Source of the DNA: Terriglobus albidus
Lineage (GTDB): Bacteria; Acidobacteriota; Terriglobia; Terriglobales; Acidobacteriaceae
NCBI RefSeq assembly: GCF_025685425.1
Contig: NZ_JAGTAS010000051.1
Span: 124,001-188,000, forward strand
Direction of reading: 5' to 3'
DNA: 64,000 nt
In this document: positions 50,959 through 59,136 of the stretch, piece after piece
How the letters are laid out: each line of letters begins with the position of its first letter
Position numbering within the stretch: the stretch's first letter is position 1
The notes under the pieces: model-generated
What the model was told of the DNA's origin: nothing
Database searches by the model: none
Seen by the model: only the letters and a program-made list of their open reading frames with translations
Translations under genes and position numbers: made by a program

Positions 50959-51881
50959 AGCCTCTGTTGGTCGTGCTCGTCGGTCCGACGGCAAGCGGCA
51001 AAACCGCTCTCGGTATTCACCTCGCGCAACGCTTCGGCGGCGAGATCGTGAGCTGTGATTCGGTATCGGTCTATCGCGGCATGGATGTCGGATCAGCGAA
51101 GCCATCGCTGGAGGAGCGTGCCGCCGTTCCTCATCATCTGATCGACATCCGTAACCCCGATGAGCCCTGCACCGCAGGCGACTACAGCCGTGAGGCACGT
51201 GCTGCGATTGCCGAGATTACCGCACGCGGCCACCTGCCGATTGTCAGCGGAGGCACCGGCCTGTATCTGCGGGCGCTTACCGATGGCCTCTTTGCAGGCC
51301 CGCAGCGCGACGAGGAACTGCGGGAGCGGCTGCGTCAGCGTGCTGCCGCTCGTGGCAGCGAGTATCTGCATCGCCTGCTCATGCGTCTGGATCGCAAGGC
51401 ATCGGAGAGCATCCACGCGAATGACACTCCGAAGCTGATTCGCGCCATCGAGGTCTGTCTCGCCGCAAGGACGCCGATGACCGAGGCCTGGCAGCAGCAG
51501 GGCCGCGACCCGCTCACCGGGTACCGCATTGTGCGCCTCGGTCTGAATCCTGACCGCACGCTGCTTTACGACCGCATCAACCGCCGCGCCGCCGCTATGT
51601 TCGAACACGGCCTCGTAGAAGAAACCGCAATGCTTGCGCAGGAATATGGCGCCGACGTCCGGCCCTTGACCTCATTGGGCTACGCCCAGGCGCTTGCCCT
51701 GCTACAAGGCTCCATGACTCGCGAAGAGGCCATCGCTGCCGCACAACAGGGCCACCGCAACTACGCGAAGCGCCAGCTCACCTGGTTCCGCCGCGATCAG
51801 GATGTTCATTGGTTGAGTGGTTTTGGAGATGAGGTGAGGGAGGAAGCGGTGGAACTGGTAAAGGAGGGGTTGAATGGTTGA
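50940..51881 (+). CDS. miaA: tRNA dimethylallyltransferase MiaA
   Basis: A 313-residue enzyme that adds a dimethylallyl group to A37 of tRNAs reading codons that start with U. The P-loop LVGPTASGKTALG, SCDSVSVYRGMDVGSAKP and PHHLIDIRNPDE are typical, as are IVSGGTGLYLRAL and the C-terminal RNYAKRQLTWFRRD. Starts at 50940 or 50952 are both possible. The last codons (GLNG-stop) come from a GTTGAATG octamer array that begins inside the gene, so the native stop seems to have been replaced. Confidence 0.94.
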   Translation: MVEGMVEPLLVVLVGPTASGKTALGIHLAQRFGGEIVSCDSVSVYRGMDVGSAKPSLEERAAVPHHLIDIRNPDEPCTAGDYSREARAAIAEITARGHLPIVSGGTGLYLRALTDGLFAGPQRDEELRERLRQRAAARGSEYLHRLLMRLDRKASESIHANDTPKLIRAIEVCLAARTPMTEAWQQQGRDPLTGYRIVRLGLNPDRTLLYDRINRRAAAMFEHGLVEETAMLAQEYGADVRPLTSLGYAQALALLQGSMTREEAIAAAQQGHRNYAKRQLTWFRRDQDVHWLSGFGDEVREEAVELVKEGLNG

Positions 51882-51948
51882 ATGGTTGAATTGTTGAATT
51901 GTTCCGCCAATGAGCGACTGGGGTGCGTTTCACCATTCAACTATTCAA
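51874..51948. repeat. Paired octamer arrays (GTTGAATN / ATTCAACN)
   Basis: Direct GTTGAATG and GTTGAATT units at 51874-51902 contain the miaA stop codon. An inverted ATTCAACT array at 51933-51948 contains the stop of the small membrane protein gene on the other strand. The two arrays face each other between convergent genes. Confidence 0.8.
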
Positions 51949-52156
51949 CCTTTTGCGGCATCCTTACCTTGCTCTTTGCCTTCCCCCACTTTTCCTTCAC
52001 GCGTTCCAGAAGCCGTGCCGCCCAGAGGCGGTCTACTGCTAAGACAGCCAGACCGGCGATCAGGAGAGGAATTCCAGGGATTACGGGCAGGACACAGCCT
52101 ACCACTCCGATAAGGATCAGAAGCCAGGCGCCGGTCTCACGAAGGAATCGCTTCAC
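51941..52156 (-). CDS. Small membrane protein (PGPGW- or DUF454-like)
   Basis: A 71-residue protein with a hairpin of two hydrophobic segments around IGVVGCVLPVIPGIPLLIAG and then AVDRLWAARLLERVKEKWGK, a pattern shared by PGPGW-type and DUF454-type membrane proteins of unknown function. It sits six bases after the molybdopterin oxidoreductase gene on the same strand and is probably in its operon. Its final codons GTT GAA TAG are formed by an octamer repeat unit. Confidence 0.65.
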   Translation of the reverse strand: MKRFLRETGAWLLILIGVVGCVLPVIPGIPLLIAGLAVLAVDRLWAARLLERVKEKWGKAKSKVRMPQKVE

Positions 52157-52162
52157 CTGTCG

Positions 52163-54292
52163 TTAGACGCAGGATTTGCGAACTTCAACCAATGTGGAAT
52201 AAAAAGTCGGGCCCCCGCCGATATCGGTGAGGCGTTCGCTGGTCAGCAGATTGATGCCCTGACCCTCCGCATGTGTCTTATTCCAGGAGAGACGCGCGGC
52301 CACCACGCCCTCCGGCACCGTGCCGTCGACGTGAGCGGTAAGCTGCATCCGTCCGCGATCGTTAAAGATTTCCACCATATCACCGCTGGCGATGCCGCGC
52401 TGGGCGGCGTCGGTGCGATGCATCTCCAGCACGCCGATTCGTCCGGACTCCAGCTTCTGGTGGCTCTCCAGGTTGGCAAAGGTGGAGTTCATGTAGTTGT
52501 CGGCCTTACGCGGCAGAAACTCCAGCGGATAGATCGCGGCCTGCGGACTTAGCCGTGACTCGCTGGGAGCGTGGAAGGTTGGAAGGGCATCGCTTCCCGC
52601 CTCGGCGATCGCCGCGGAAGAAAACTCGCCTTTTCCTGATGGCGTACGGAACCACTCCGGCGAAGAAAATGGATGACCTTCCGGCAGATTCAGCCGGACA
52701 TGGCCCTCCTTCTCCAGGCGCTCCGGCGTAATTCCGGCAAACCAAGGATGCGAGGTCTCGTACGCCTGCGCGATCAGGTCATCTTCGGTGTCGTGGAAGC
52801 AGACCTCTGGAAATCCCATGCGCTGGCCCAGCTGACCGAAGAGCCATACATTCGACTTCGCCTCGCCCAGCGGTGCGATGGCTGGTGTGGAAAGCTGTGC
52901 GAAGAGATGCCCGTAGGCACCCTGCGTGTCTTTCACTTCCAGGAAGGTCGGTGCGGGCAGCAGGACATCTGCGTAATCGGCCGTGTCGGTGAAGAACTGC
53001 TCATGCACCACGGTGAAGAGGTCTTCGCGAGCCATGCCGCGCAGCACCGCGTTCTGATTCGGAGCTACCGCCGCGGGATTGCTGTTGTAGACAAACATCG
53101 CCTTCACGGGGGGATCGTTCAGCTCTGTCAGCGCCTGACCGAGCTGGGACATATTCACCACGCGCGCCTCACGCTTCAGCGGACTGGCCAGCATCAGCTC
53201 CGGCATCTGCAGGCGCGCCGAATTGAAGGGGAATGAGCCTGAGGTCGAAAGCTGTACCCCGCCGCCGCGATGCATCCACGCTCCGGTCAGAAGGGGCAAC
53301 ATCAGCACCGCGCGAGCGCCGGCGCCGCCGTTCTCGCTGCGCTGGATACCATAGTTCAACCGAATCGCCGAGGGCACCGCACGCGCATACTCCCGCGCCA
53401 GGCGCTCGATATCGGCGGCGGCTACACCTGTAACCTTCTCCACCTGTGCCGGAGCGTATTCCGGTTGCAGCACATGGCGCTTGAGGTCATCGAAGCCGTG
53501 CGTGCAGCGGGCGATGTACTCCTTGTTCTCGAGGCCGTCGCGCACAATGACATGCATCATGCCGAGCGCCAGCGCGGTATCCGTTCCCGGATGGATGGCG
53601 ATGTGCCAGTCCGCCAGAGCCGCGGTGCGGGTCTTATACGGATCGATGACGATCAGTTTTGCTCCATTGCGGCGCGCCTGTTCGATGAAGGGCCACAGAT
53701 GGATGTTGTTGCCGTGAATGTTCGCACCCCAGGCGATGATGTAGCGTGCATGGGCGAAGTCCTGCGGCTCAACACCGAGCTTTACGCCGTAGACGCTAAT
53801 CATTGCGGCGCCGCCGGCGCTGGCGCAGATGGTGCGATCGAGCTGCGAGGCTCCCAGACGATGAAAGAAGCGGCGGTCCATGGAGCCATAGCCCAACTGG
53901 CCGATAGTGCCCGCATAGGAATAGGGCAGTACTGCCTCCGGCCCGTACGTCTCCGTGATGGTCTTCAGGCGCCCAGCCACGAGATCCAGCGCCTCATCCC
54001 AGGAGATGCGCTCGAAGACCGCAGCTTCGTTGCCCTTCTCCAGCGGACCTTTGGGAACGTCCGCGCGGCGGCGCATGGGATAGAGCAGGCGATCCGGCGA
54101 ATAAACACGGTCGAGATACTTGGCGACCTTGCCGCAGAGAAAGCCGCGGGTCACCGGATGCGAGGGATCGCCCTGCATCTTGACAGCGCGTCCGGTCAGC
54201 GTGTCGACCGTCACCAGGACACCACAGGAGTCCGGGCAGTCATGCGAACAAACGGCGTGCACCACTTTCGTATTGGCCTGCGCGTGGGGCAT
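52163..54292 (-). CDS. Molybdopterin-dependent oxidoreductase (BisC / formate dehydrogenase-like)
   Basis: A 709-residue enzyme of the DMSO reductase family. Near the N terminus CSHDCPDSCGVLV with GFLCGK supplies four cysteines for a 4Fe-4S cluster. YSYAGTIGQLGYGSMDRRFF, IAWGANIHGNNIHLWPFIEQ and PALVLGMMHVI-like segments follow the bis-molybdopterin domain order. No signal peptide is visible, so it is probably cytoplasmic. No electron-transfer subunit is encoded nearby. The substrate could be formate or an S- or N-oxide. Only 15 bases separate it from the divergent gene at 54308. Confidence 0.88.
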   Translation of the reverse strand: MPHAQANTKVVHAVCSHDCPDSCGVLVTVDTLTGRAVKMQGDPSHPVTRGFLCGKVAKYLDRVYSPDRLLYPMRRRADVPKGPLEKGNEAAVFERISWDEALDLVAGRLKTITETYGPEAVLPYSYAGTIGQLGYGSMDRRFFHRLGASQLDRTICASAGGAAMISVYGVKLGVEPQDFAHARYIIAWGANIHGNNIHLWPFIEQARRNGAKLIVIDPYKTRTAALADWHIAIHPGTDTALALGMMHVIVRDGLENKEYIARCTHGFDDLKRHVLQPEYAPAQVEKVTGVAAADIERLAREYARAVPSAIRLNYGIQRSENGGAGARAVLMLPLLTGAWMHRGGGVQLSTSGSFPFNSARLQMPELMLASPLKREARVVNMSQLGQALTELNDPPVKAMFVYNSNPAAVAPNQNAVLRGMAREDLFTVVHEQFFTDTADYADVLLPAPTFLEVKDTQGAYGHLFAQLSTPAIAPLGEAKSNVWLFGQLGQRMGFPEVCFHDTEDDLIAQAYETSHPWFAGITPERLEKEGHVRLNLPEGHPFSSPEWFRTPSGKGEFSSAAIAEAGSDALPTFHAPSESRLSPQAAIYPLEFLPRKADNYMNSTFANLESHQKLESGRIGVLEMHRTDAAQRGIASGDMVEIFNDRGRMQLTAHVDGTVPEGVVAARLSWNKTHAEGQGINLLTSERLTDIGGGPTFYSTLVEVRKSCV

Positions 54293-54307
54293 AGATACAT
54301 TCTAGTC

Positions 54308-54751
54308 ATGCGCCGTATTTTGCTCGCCCTGATCTTTGCCTCTGCCACCCTTGCACCTGCCCAGTTGGGAACCGTACCCCAGCAGACATTGGACTGCATC
54401 AAGGTGCTGCTCGCGCAGGAACGGTCCTGGAACGCAGGGGATATTGATGGATTTCTGACCGGCTACAAAGACTCGCCGGAGACGATCTTCGTCAGCCGTG
54501 GCGTGCATAAGGGATTTGCGGAGCTGGCGGATAACTACCGCAGGAGCTATCCGACGAAGGCCGCGATGGGGACGCTGAGCTTCAGTGATTTCGATGTGAA
54601 ACAGCTTGATGAGAACTTTGCGGTGGTGCTGGGCAGGTTCCATCTGGAGCGGAAGAAGCAGGATGGTGGGAATGCGGAAGGTGTCTTTTCGCTGGTGATG
54701 GAGAAGACGGATGCGGGATGGAAGATCGTGGTGGATCACACGACGTCGTGA
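54308..54751 (+). CDS. Exported SnoaL/DUF4440-like protein
   Basis: A 147-residue exported protein with a signal peptide (MRRILLALIFASATLAPA) and one NTF2-like domain: LLAQERSWNAGDIDGFLTGY at the start and GVFSLVMEKTDAGWKIVVDH at the end, the common DUF4440/SnoaL-type pattern. The ATG at 54308 was chosen from the signal peptide; the long frame upstream is antisense to the oxidoreductase. It may bind or isomerise a small molecule, but no catalytic residue pattern settles that. Short TTGAAG-like repeats follow the stop. Confidence 0.8.
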   Translation: MRRILLALIFASATLAPAQLGTVPQQTLDCIKVLLAQERSWNAGDIDGFLTGYKDSPETIFVSRGVHKGFAELADNYRRSYPTKAAMGTLSFSDFDVKQLDENFAVVLGRFHLERKKQDGGNAEGVFSLVMEKTDAGWKIVVDHTTS

Positions 54752-55157
54752 AGTAAGTTGAAGAGTTTCAAAGTTGAAAGTTGAAGACGTACGGGTGGGT
54801 GAGACTAGTTGCTGGTTGCTAGTTGCTGGTTGAGGCTTGGGTGAGAGGAACTTTTGACCTGTCATCCTGAGCGAGCCGGGGTCCCCGGCGAACTTTGTTC
54901 GCTGGGGTGACAAAGCGAAGGACCTGCTTCTGCTTCTCATTCTTCGTAAAGCGAAGAATGAGACATTCGCGCCACGCGCGAACCGTTTGCTTAAGGGCAC
55001 GGCTTTCAGCCGTGCCGGAAAAACATCCGGGAAAAACGCGGCTTCAGCCGCTGAGGGCCGTGCCTGTTAGGACACCAATGCCAGCCTCAGCCAATAGGAC
55101 TGGGGCAACGAGACCATTCAACTATTCAACGATTCAACCATTCAACAAACCAGCCGC
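54752..55157. repeat. Composite repeat block with period-7 and period-8 arrays
   Basis: From left to right: TTGAAAG units, a period-7 array (CTAGTTGCTGG type, 54804-54832), GGGGTCCCCGGCGAACTTTG with TTCGCTGGGG, TTCGCGC-CAC-GCGCGAA (54968-54984), GGCACGGCTTTCAGCCGTGCC, GCGGCTTCAGCCGC and an ATTCAACN octamer array (55113-55146). No coding potential seen. Confidence 0.8.
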
Positions 55158-56843
55158 TTACTTCGCGGTTGGATACAACCCTTCGAGCGGCTTCGGCACA
55201 CTGAGGTTCACTGTCTTCCTCGGCATCATGGCGTCCCGCTGGGCTGCGTTCCATAGGAAGATCGCCATGATGGTTGCTGCCTGGCGCAGGTCTGGTTCTG
55301 AGAGACGCTCGTAGGTGTCGAGTGCGGTGTGATGGGTGCGGGTCTCGTAGTCGCGAGGATCCTGAATGAATTGGAAACCCGGCAGGCCGGCCTGGTCGAA
55401 GCTCACGTGATCGGTCGCGCCGGTCGCGCGCTCTGAGATGGTGGTAAAGCCAAGGTCTTTTACCGGCTCCATCCATTGGCGGAAGATGTTCGCGGCTTCA
55501 CTGTTGCCTTCGGCAAAAATGCCGAGGAACTTGCCGGTGCCGTTGTCCATGTTGAAGTAGGCATCGAAGTTCGCGTAATCGGCCTTTGGAGTGACACTGC
55601 TCGGCAGCATGACGAACGGAGGAAGGTTCTTGTACTTCTCTCCCTCCGGATACTTCACGCTTGCCAGATGGTTCACGACGTAACCGCGCGAGCCATAGAT
55701 ACCCTGTTCCTCACCGCCCCACAGGGCGACACGGATGGTTCGCCGCGGCTTGAGATCGAGCGCCTTCAAAATGCGCAGCGCCTCCATCGCCACCACTACA
55801 CCCGCGCCATCATCGGTGGCGCCGGTGCCGGCGATCCAGCTATCGAGATGCCCGCCTGCCATTACGATCTGGTCCTTTACCGCGGGATCGTCGCCGGGAA
55901 GGTCGGCGATGACGTTCAGACCGTCCACTTTGTCGCCTGTGAACTCCGTCTGGATGTTGATGCGCACGCTCACGGGAACCTTGTGTTCGAGCAAGCGAAA
56001 GATGCGCAGGAACGATTCCGTATTGATCACTGCGCCGGGAATCATCTGCCGGTGTTCCGGCTTGAAGACAAACCAGCCAAAGCCCGCAGTACTGGTGTCG
56101 TCATGCAGCGCTCCGTTGCTTCCGCCGGGAATCAGGGCAGCGACGGCATGCTCATTGGCAAAGAACTTCGCGAGGTCCTCTTTGAAGGTCGTAAAGCGTT
56201 TGGACCAGTAGTCGGGATCGGTGGGAAGCACATCCGTCTCGCCCTGGTCGCCGTTCAACGGGAATTCGGACAAGTGCTGCAGCTTGGCGGCATCGTAGCT
56301 CTCGATCGGCGCCGGCGGATTGGGTGAGGTCTTCGGGGCATCTCCGTAGAGAACCACCTTCCCGGCCAGCTTGCCCTTCCATTTATCGAGGTCAGCCGGT
56401 GTGTGCAATGTGGGTACGGCAATCACCTCGGCCGTGATCTCGCCTTTGGTCGCGGGTGACCATGGATCCGCCTGGGCGAGCATGGTGGCGGTTCCCGGCT
56501 GGGTCATCAGCACCGAGGTGCCGATCTGGCGCCATCCCATACCGGTCTCGCCAAAGCTCTCGGTATGCGCGTTCACGAGCCCCATGTGCTTGAACTGCTC
56601 GACGGACCAGTCGGCGGCCTTCTGGTAGTCCGGCGAAAAGGTCAGGCGCGGACCGGAGAGGTCGAAGAGCGCCGCCGCGTACTCCATCACGTGGGACCGG
56701 CTGATGCCTTCCTCGCGGATACGGGCGATGGTGGCCAGGTCGAGCGTCTCGGCTGCGGGCTGCGCCGACTTGGCCGTGGAGGGCTTGTCAGCAGCGAACG
56801 CCGTCAGGCTCAGGGCGAGAGGGAGGGCAAAGTAGCGGTGCAT
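55158..56843 (-). CDS. Secreted M28 family zinc peptidase with PA domain
   Basis: A 561-residue exported aminopeptidase/carboxypeptidase of family M28. The signal peptide ends LTAFAA. A protease-associated domain lies around residues 140-220 (WKGKLAGKVVLYGDAP). The zinc site shows HLDSWIAGTGATDDGAGVVV and ALWGGEEQGIYGSRGYV, including the catalytic Glu-Glu, with a later His in RATGATDHVSFDQAG. It probably breaks down peptides in the periplasm. Repeat arrays lie at both ends of the gene. Confidence 0.92.
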   Translation of the reverse strand: MHRYFALPLALSLTAFAADKPSTAKSAQPAAETLDLATIARIREEGISRSHVMEYAAALFDLSGPRLTFSPDYQKAADWSVEQFKHMGLVNAHTESFGETGMGWRQIGTSVLMTQPGTATMLAQADPWSPATKGEITAEVIAVPTLHTPADLDKWKGKLAGKVVLYGDAPKTSPNPPAPIESYDAAKLQHLSEFPLNGDQGETDVLPTDPDYWSKRFTTFKEDLAKFFANEHAVAALIPGGSNGALHDDTSTAGFGWFVFKPEHRQMIPGAVINTESFLRIFRLLEHKVPVSVRINIQTEFTGDKVDGLNVIADLPGDDPAVKDQIVMAGGHLDSWIAGTGATDDGAGVVVAMEALRILKALDLKPRRTIRVALWGGEEQGIYGSRGYVVNHLASVKYPEGEKYKNLPPFVMLPSSVTPKADYANFDAYFNMDNGTGKFLGIFAEGNSEAANIFRQWMEPVKDLGFTTISERATGATDHVSFDQAGLPGFQFIQDPRDYETRTHHTALDTYERLSEPDLRQAATIMAIFLWNAAQRDAMMPRKTVNLSVPKPLEGLYPTAK

Positions 56844-56863
56844 TGTGAAGGAATCATACTTCC

Positions 56864-56982
56864 AGTTGCTAGTTCCTAGTTGCTGGTTGCTAGTTCCGAA
56901 ACATCACCGATGAGTACAGGGAGGTCGCGCTTGCCTGGGCTGTCAGTCACTAGGAACCAGCAACTAGCAACCAGCAACTAGG
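56864..56982. repeat. Inverted pair of period-7 arrays
   Basis: TTGCTAG/TTCCTAG/TTGCTGG units at 56864-56897 face CTAGGAA/CCAGCAA/CTAGCAA units at 56949-56982 across 51 bases of unique DNA. The arrangement matches 5761-5908 and fills the gap between the divergent M28 and yceD genes. Confidence 0.85.
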
Positions 56983-56988
56983 TAGATA

Positions 56989-57555
56989 ATGGAACAGGGA
57001 GAAACGCTGGTGCTCATTACGCCGCTGTTACTGGAAAAAGAGCCACTGGAGCTGGACGAGAGGCTTCCCGCGCTGGACTATGCTCCGGATGTCCGCCAGA
57101 TCGGCGGTCTGTCCGTGAATGGCCGGGCTGAGCTGCTGGCGGAGCATCGTGGGCCCCGCGAGATTGTGCAGGATATCCGCCTGCGGGCCAAATACTCCGG
57201 TGACTTCGAGGTGCTCTGTGCCCGGTGTGTGGACCCGGTTCCGCAGCACATTGAAGGCGAGTTCGACCTGCTGTTCCGCCCCTCGGGGGTGGATGGCGAG
57301 CAGGGAGAACGATCCATTTCGGAGGCGGAGACCGAAATCGGGTATTATGAAGAGAGCGGCCTCGTGCTGGAGGACGTCGTGCGGGAACAGGTGTTGCTCT
57401 CCCTGCCCGGACGGACGCTCTGTCGCGAAGACTGCAAAGGACTTTGCCCGAGTTGCGGACAGAATCTGAATCAGGGAAGCTGCGACTGCGAGGACCGTAC
57501 GGTCGATCCGCGGTGGAACGCTCTCGCAGATCTGGCCAGCCGGTTGAAATCTTGA
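56989..57555 (+). CDS. yceD: YceD/DUF177 family protein
   Basis: A 188-residue protein of the DUF177 family (YceD), almost always encoded before rpmF and linked to large-subunit ribosomal RNA accumulation. VLCARCVDPVPQHIEGEFDL and the C-terminal cysteine-rich LCREDCKGLCPSCGQNLN with GSCDCED are characteristic and probably bind zinc. The ATG at 56989 lies seven bases after a period-7 repeat array, which must therefore be part of its promoter/leader region. rpmF follows. Confidence 0.9.
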   Translation: MEQGETLVLITPLLLEKEPLELDERLPALDYAPDVRQIGGLSVNGRAELLAEHRGPREIVQDIRLRAKYSGDFEVLCARCVDPVPQHIEGEFDLLFRPSGVDGEQGERSISEAETEIGYYEESGLVLEDVVREQVLLSLPGRTLCREDCKGLCPSCGQNLNQGSCDCEDRTVDPRWNALADLASRLKS

Positions 57556-57634
57556 AAATCTCAAGGATTGTGCCGTAGAAGCGCGCGGAGTACTGATGAG
57601 CGCGCCACTGCGGTGATGTGAAAGGAACACTGCC

Positions 57635-57820
57635 ATGCCGAATCCGAAACGGCGTCACTCCAAGCAGCGCACAGCGAAGCGCCGCAGCCACGACTTCCTC
57701 GTTCCCACGGGCGTTTCCGAGTGCCCGAACTGCCACGAGCGCAAGCTGCCCCACCGTGCGTGCCCCAAGTGCGGCACCTACAAGGGCCGCGAAGTTCTCG
57801 CCGTGAAGAGCGAAGCCTAA
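57635..57820 (+). CDS. rpmF: 50S ribosomal protein L32
   Basis: A 61-residue ribosomal protein of the large subunit. MPNPKRRHSKQRTAKRRSHD is the usual basic N terminus, and CPNCHERKLPHRACPKCGTY gives the four zinc-binding cysteines (C+ form). AAAGGA eight bases before the ATG is a good ribosome-binding site. It is the middle gene of yceD-rpmF-plsX. Confidence 0.97.
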   Translation: MPNPKRRHSKQRTAKRRSHDFLVPTGVSECPNCHERKLPHRACPKCGTYKGREVLAVKSEA

Positions 57821-57853
57821 CTTCTGACATCTGAAAGAGACCCCTGGCGCTGA

Positions 57854-58882
57854 ATGCTGATTGATATCGTTCTGGACGCGATGGGCTCTGATAAGGCCCC
57901 CGAGCCCGAGCTTCGTGGGGCCATCCTTGCCTGCCGTCATCTGCCGGTCAGGGTCCACCTCGTTGGACCCCAGGACGTTTTGCGCCCTGCGCTCCACCAG
58001 CATCTGCGCGGCGAACGGCTACCGATCGAGATCGTTCACGCCAGCGAATGGATCAGCATGGAGGATAAGGCGGCGCAGGCCGTCCGCTCCAAGCGCGACT
58101 CCTCCATGCGTGTCGGCCTGAAGATGGTCCGTGAGGGACGCGCCGCCGGCTTCTTTACCGCCGGCAACACGGGCGCCGCCATGGCCACGGCCAAGATGGT
58201 GCTGGGCAGCCTGGAAGGTGTGGACCGTCCGGCACTGGCGACGATTCTGCCGACCCAGACCGGACTCCCGTGCCTGCTGCTGGATGTGGGCGCGAATGTC
58301 GATTCGGAGCCGAAAAACCTGCTGGACTTCGCCATCATGGGCAAGGTCTACAGCGAGCAGGTGCTGAAGACCAGAGATACTTCCGTCGGCCTGCTGTCGA
58401 TCGGCGAGGAGGACTCCAAGGGCAATGCGCTCACCCGGGAGACCCTGCCGCTGCTGCGCGATCTACTGGGGCCGAACTTCATCGGCAACGTGGAAGGCCG
58501 CGATCTCTACAACGGCCGCGCCGACGTCGTGGTCTGCGACGGCTTTACCGGCAATGTCGCCCTCAAAACCAGCGAGGGGTTAGTTAAGTTGGTCACGTCC
58601 TCGCTTAAGAACTCTTTGAAGTCGACCGTGACCTCACAGGTCGGGGCGCTGCTCTCCCGCAAGGCCTTCAACAACTTCAGACACAAACTCGATTATTCCG
58701 AGTACGGCGGAGCTCCGCTTCTGGGCGTGCGTGGCGTGTGCGCCATCGGCCACGGCAGCTCCAATGAGCGCGCGATTATGAATGGTATCCGTGTCACCGC
58801 CGAAGTCGCCCAGGCCAACGTTAATGCGCAGATTGAAGCGGCGCTCCGTACCAGCAATGGCGCCGCCGATATGACGTTGTAG
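57854..58882 (+). CDS. plsX: Phosphate acyltransferase PlsX
   Basis: A 342-residue enzyme that makes acyl-phosphate from acyl-ACP, the first step of the PlsX/PlsY route to phospholipids. [20 protein letters not shown] is the N-terminal signature, and [20 protein letters not shown] and [20 protein letters not shown] complete the family pattern. It begins 33 bases after rpmF on the same strand. The downstream gap is filled with palindromic repeats. Confidence 0.96.
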   Translation: MLIDIVLDAMGSDKAPEPELRGAILACRHLPVRVHLVGPQDVLRPALHQHLRGERLPIEIVHASEWISMEDKAAQAVRSKRDSSMRVGLKMVREGRAAGFFTAGNTGAAMATAKMVLGSLEGVDRPALATILPTQTGLPCLLLDVGANVDSEPKNLLDFAIMGKVYSEQVLKTRDTSVGLLSIGEEDSKGNALTRETLPLLRDLLGPNFIGNVEGRDLYNGRADVVVCDGFTGNVALKTSEGLVKLVTSSLKNSLKSTVTSQVGALLSRKAFNNFRHKLDYSEYGGAPLLGVRGVCAIGHGSSNERAIMNGIRVTAEVAQANVNAQIEAALRTSNGAADMTL

Positions 58883-58929
58883 CGGTTTGAGATTGGAGCC
58901 GTAGGAGTTCGAGCGATCGAATATCCCGC

Positions 58930-59060
58930 CCTTTGTTGGACGTTTAGATTCAGTGCCGGAATTATGGAGCGGGCCTTCAGCCCTTTTCGCGTTTGGGCCT
59001 GAGACCTGGGGCGTTGCCCCAGGCTGGTATGGGGTGCGCCTTCAGCGCTTTGAGCCTGTG
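58930..59060. repeat. Composite palindromic repeat block
   Basis: The GGAGCGGGCCTTCAGCCCTT / CCTGGGGCGTTGCCCCAGG / GCGCCTTCAGCGC block lies at 58965-59050, nearly identical to 23476-23569 and 21840-21928. It separates plsX from the convergent GGDEF gene. Confidence 0.8.
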
Positions 59061-59136
59061 CCCCTCTCTAGCGAAAGGTGAACGCTCGTCACGCTGGGGC
59101 AAGGAGCGTTGGACGGCCGCCTGGAGATCGGCCTTG

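Noticed and set aside
53270-54307. Long plus-strand frame upstream of the NTF2-like gene
   Set aside because: It is antisense to the molybdopterin oxidoreductase; only the part from 54308, which has a signal peptide, is real.
5761-56982. CRISPR array, suggested by regularly repeated short units
   Set aside because: Units are 7 or 8 bases long and directly tandem without spacers, and no cas gene is present.
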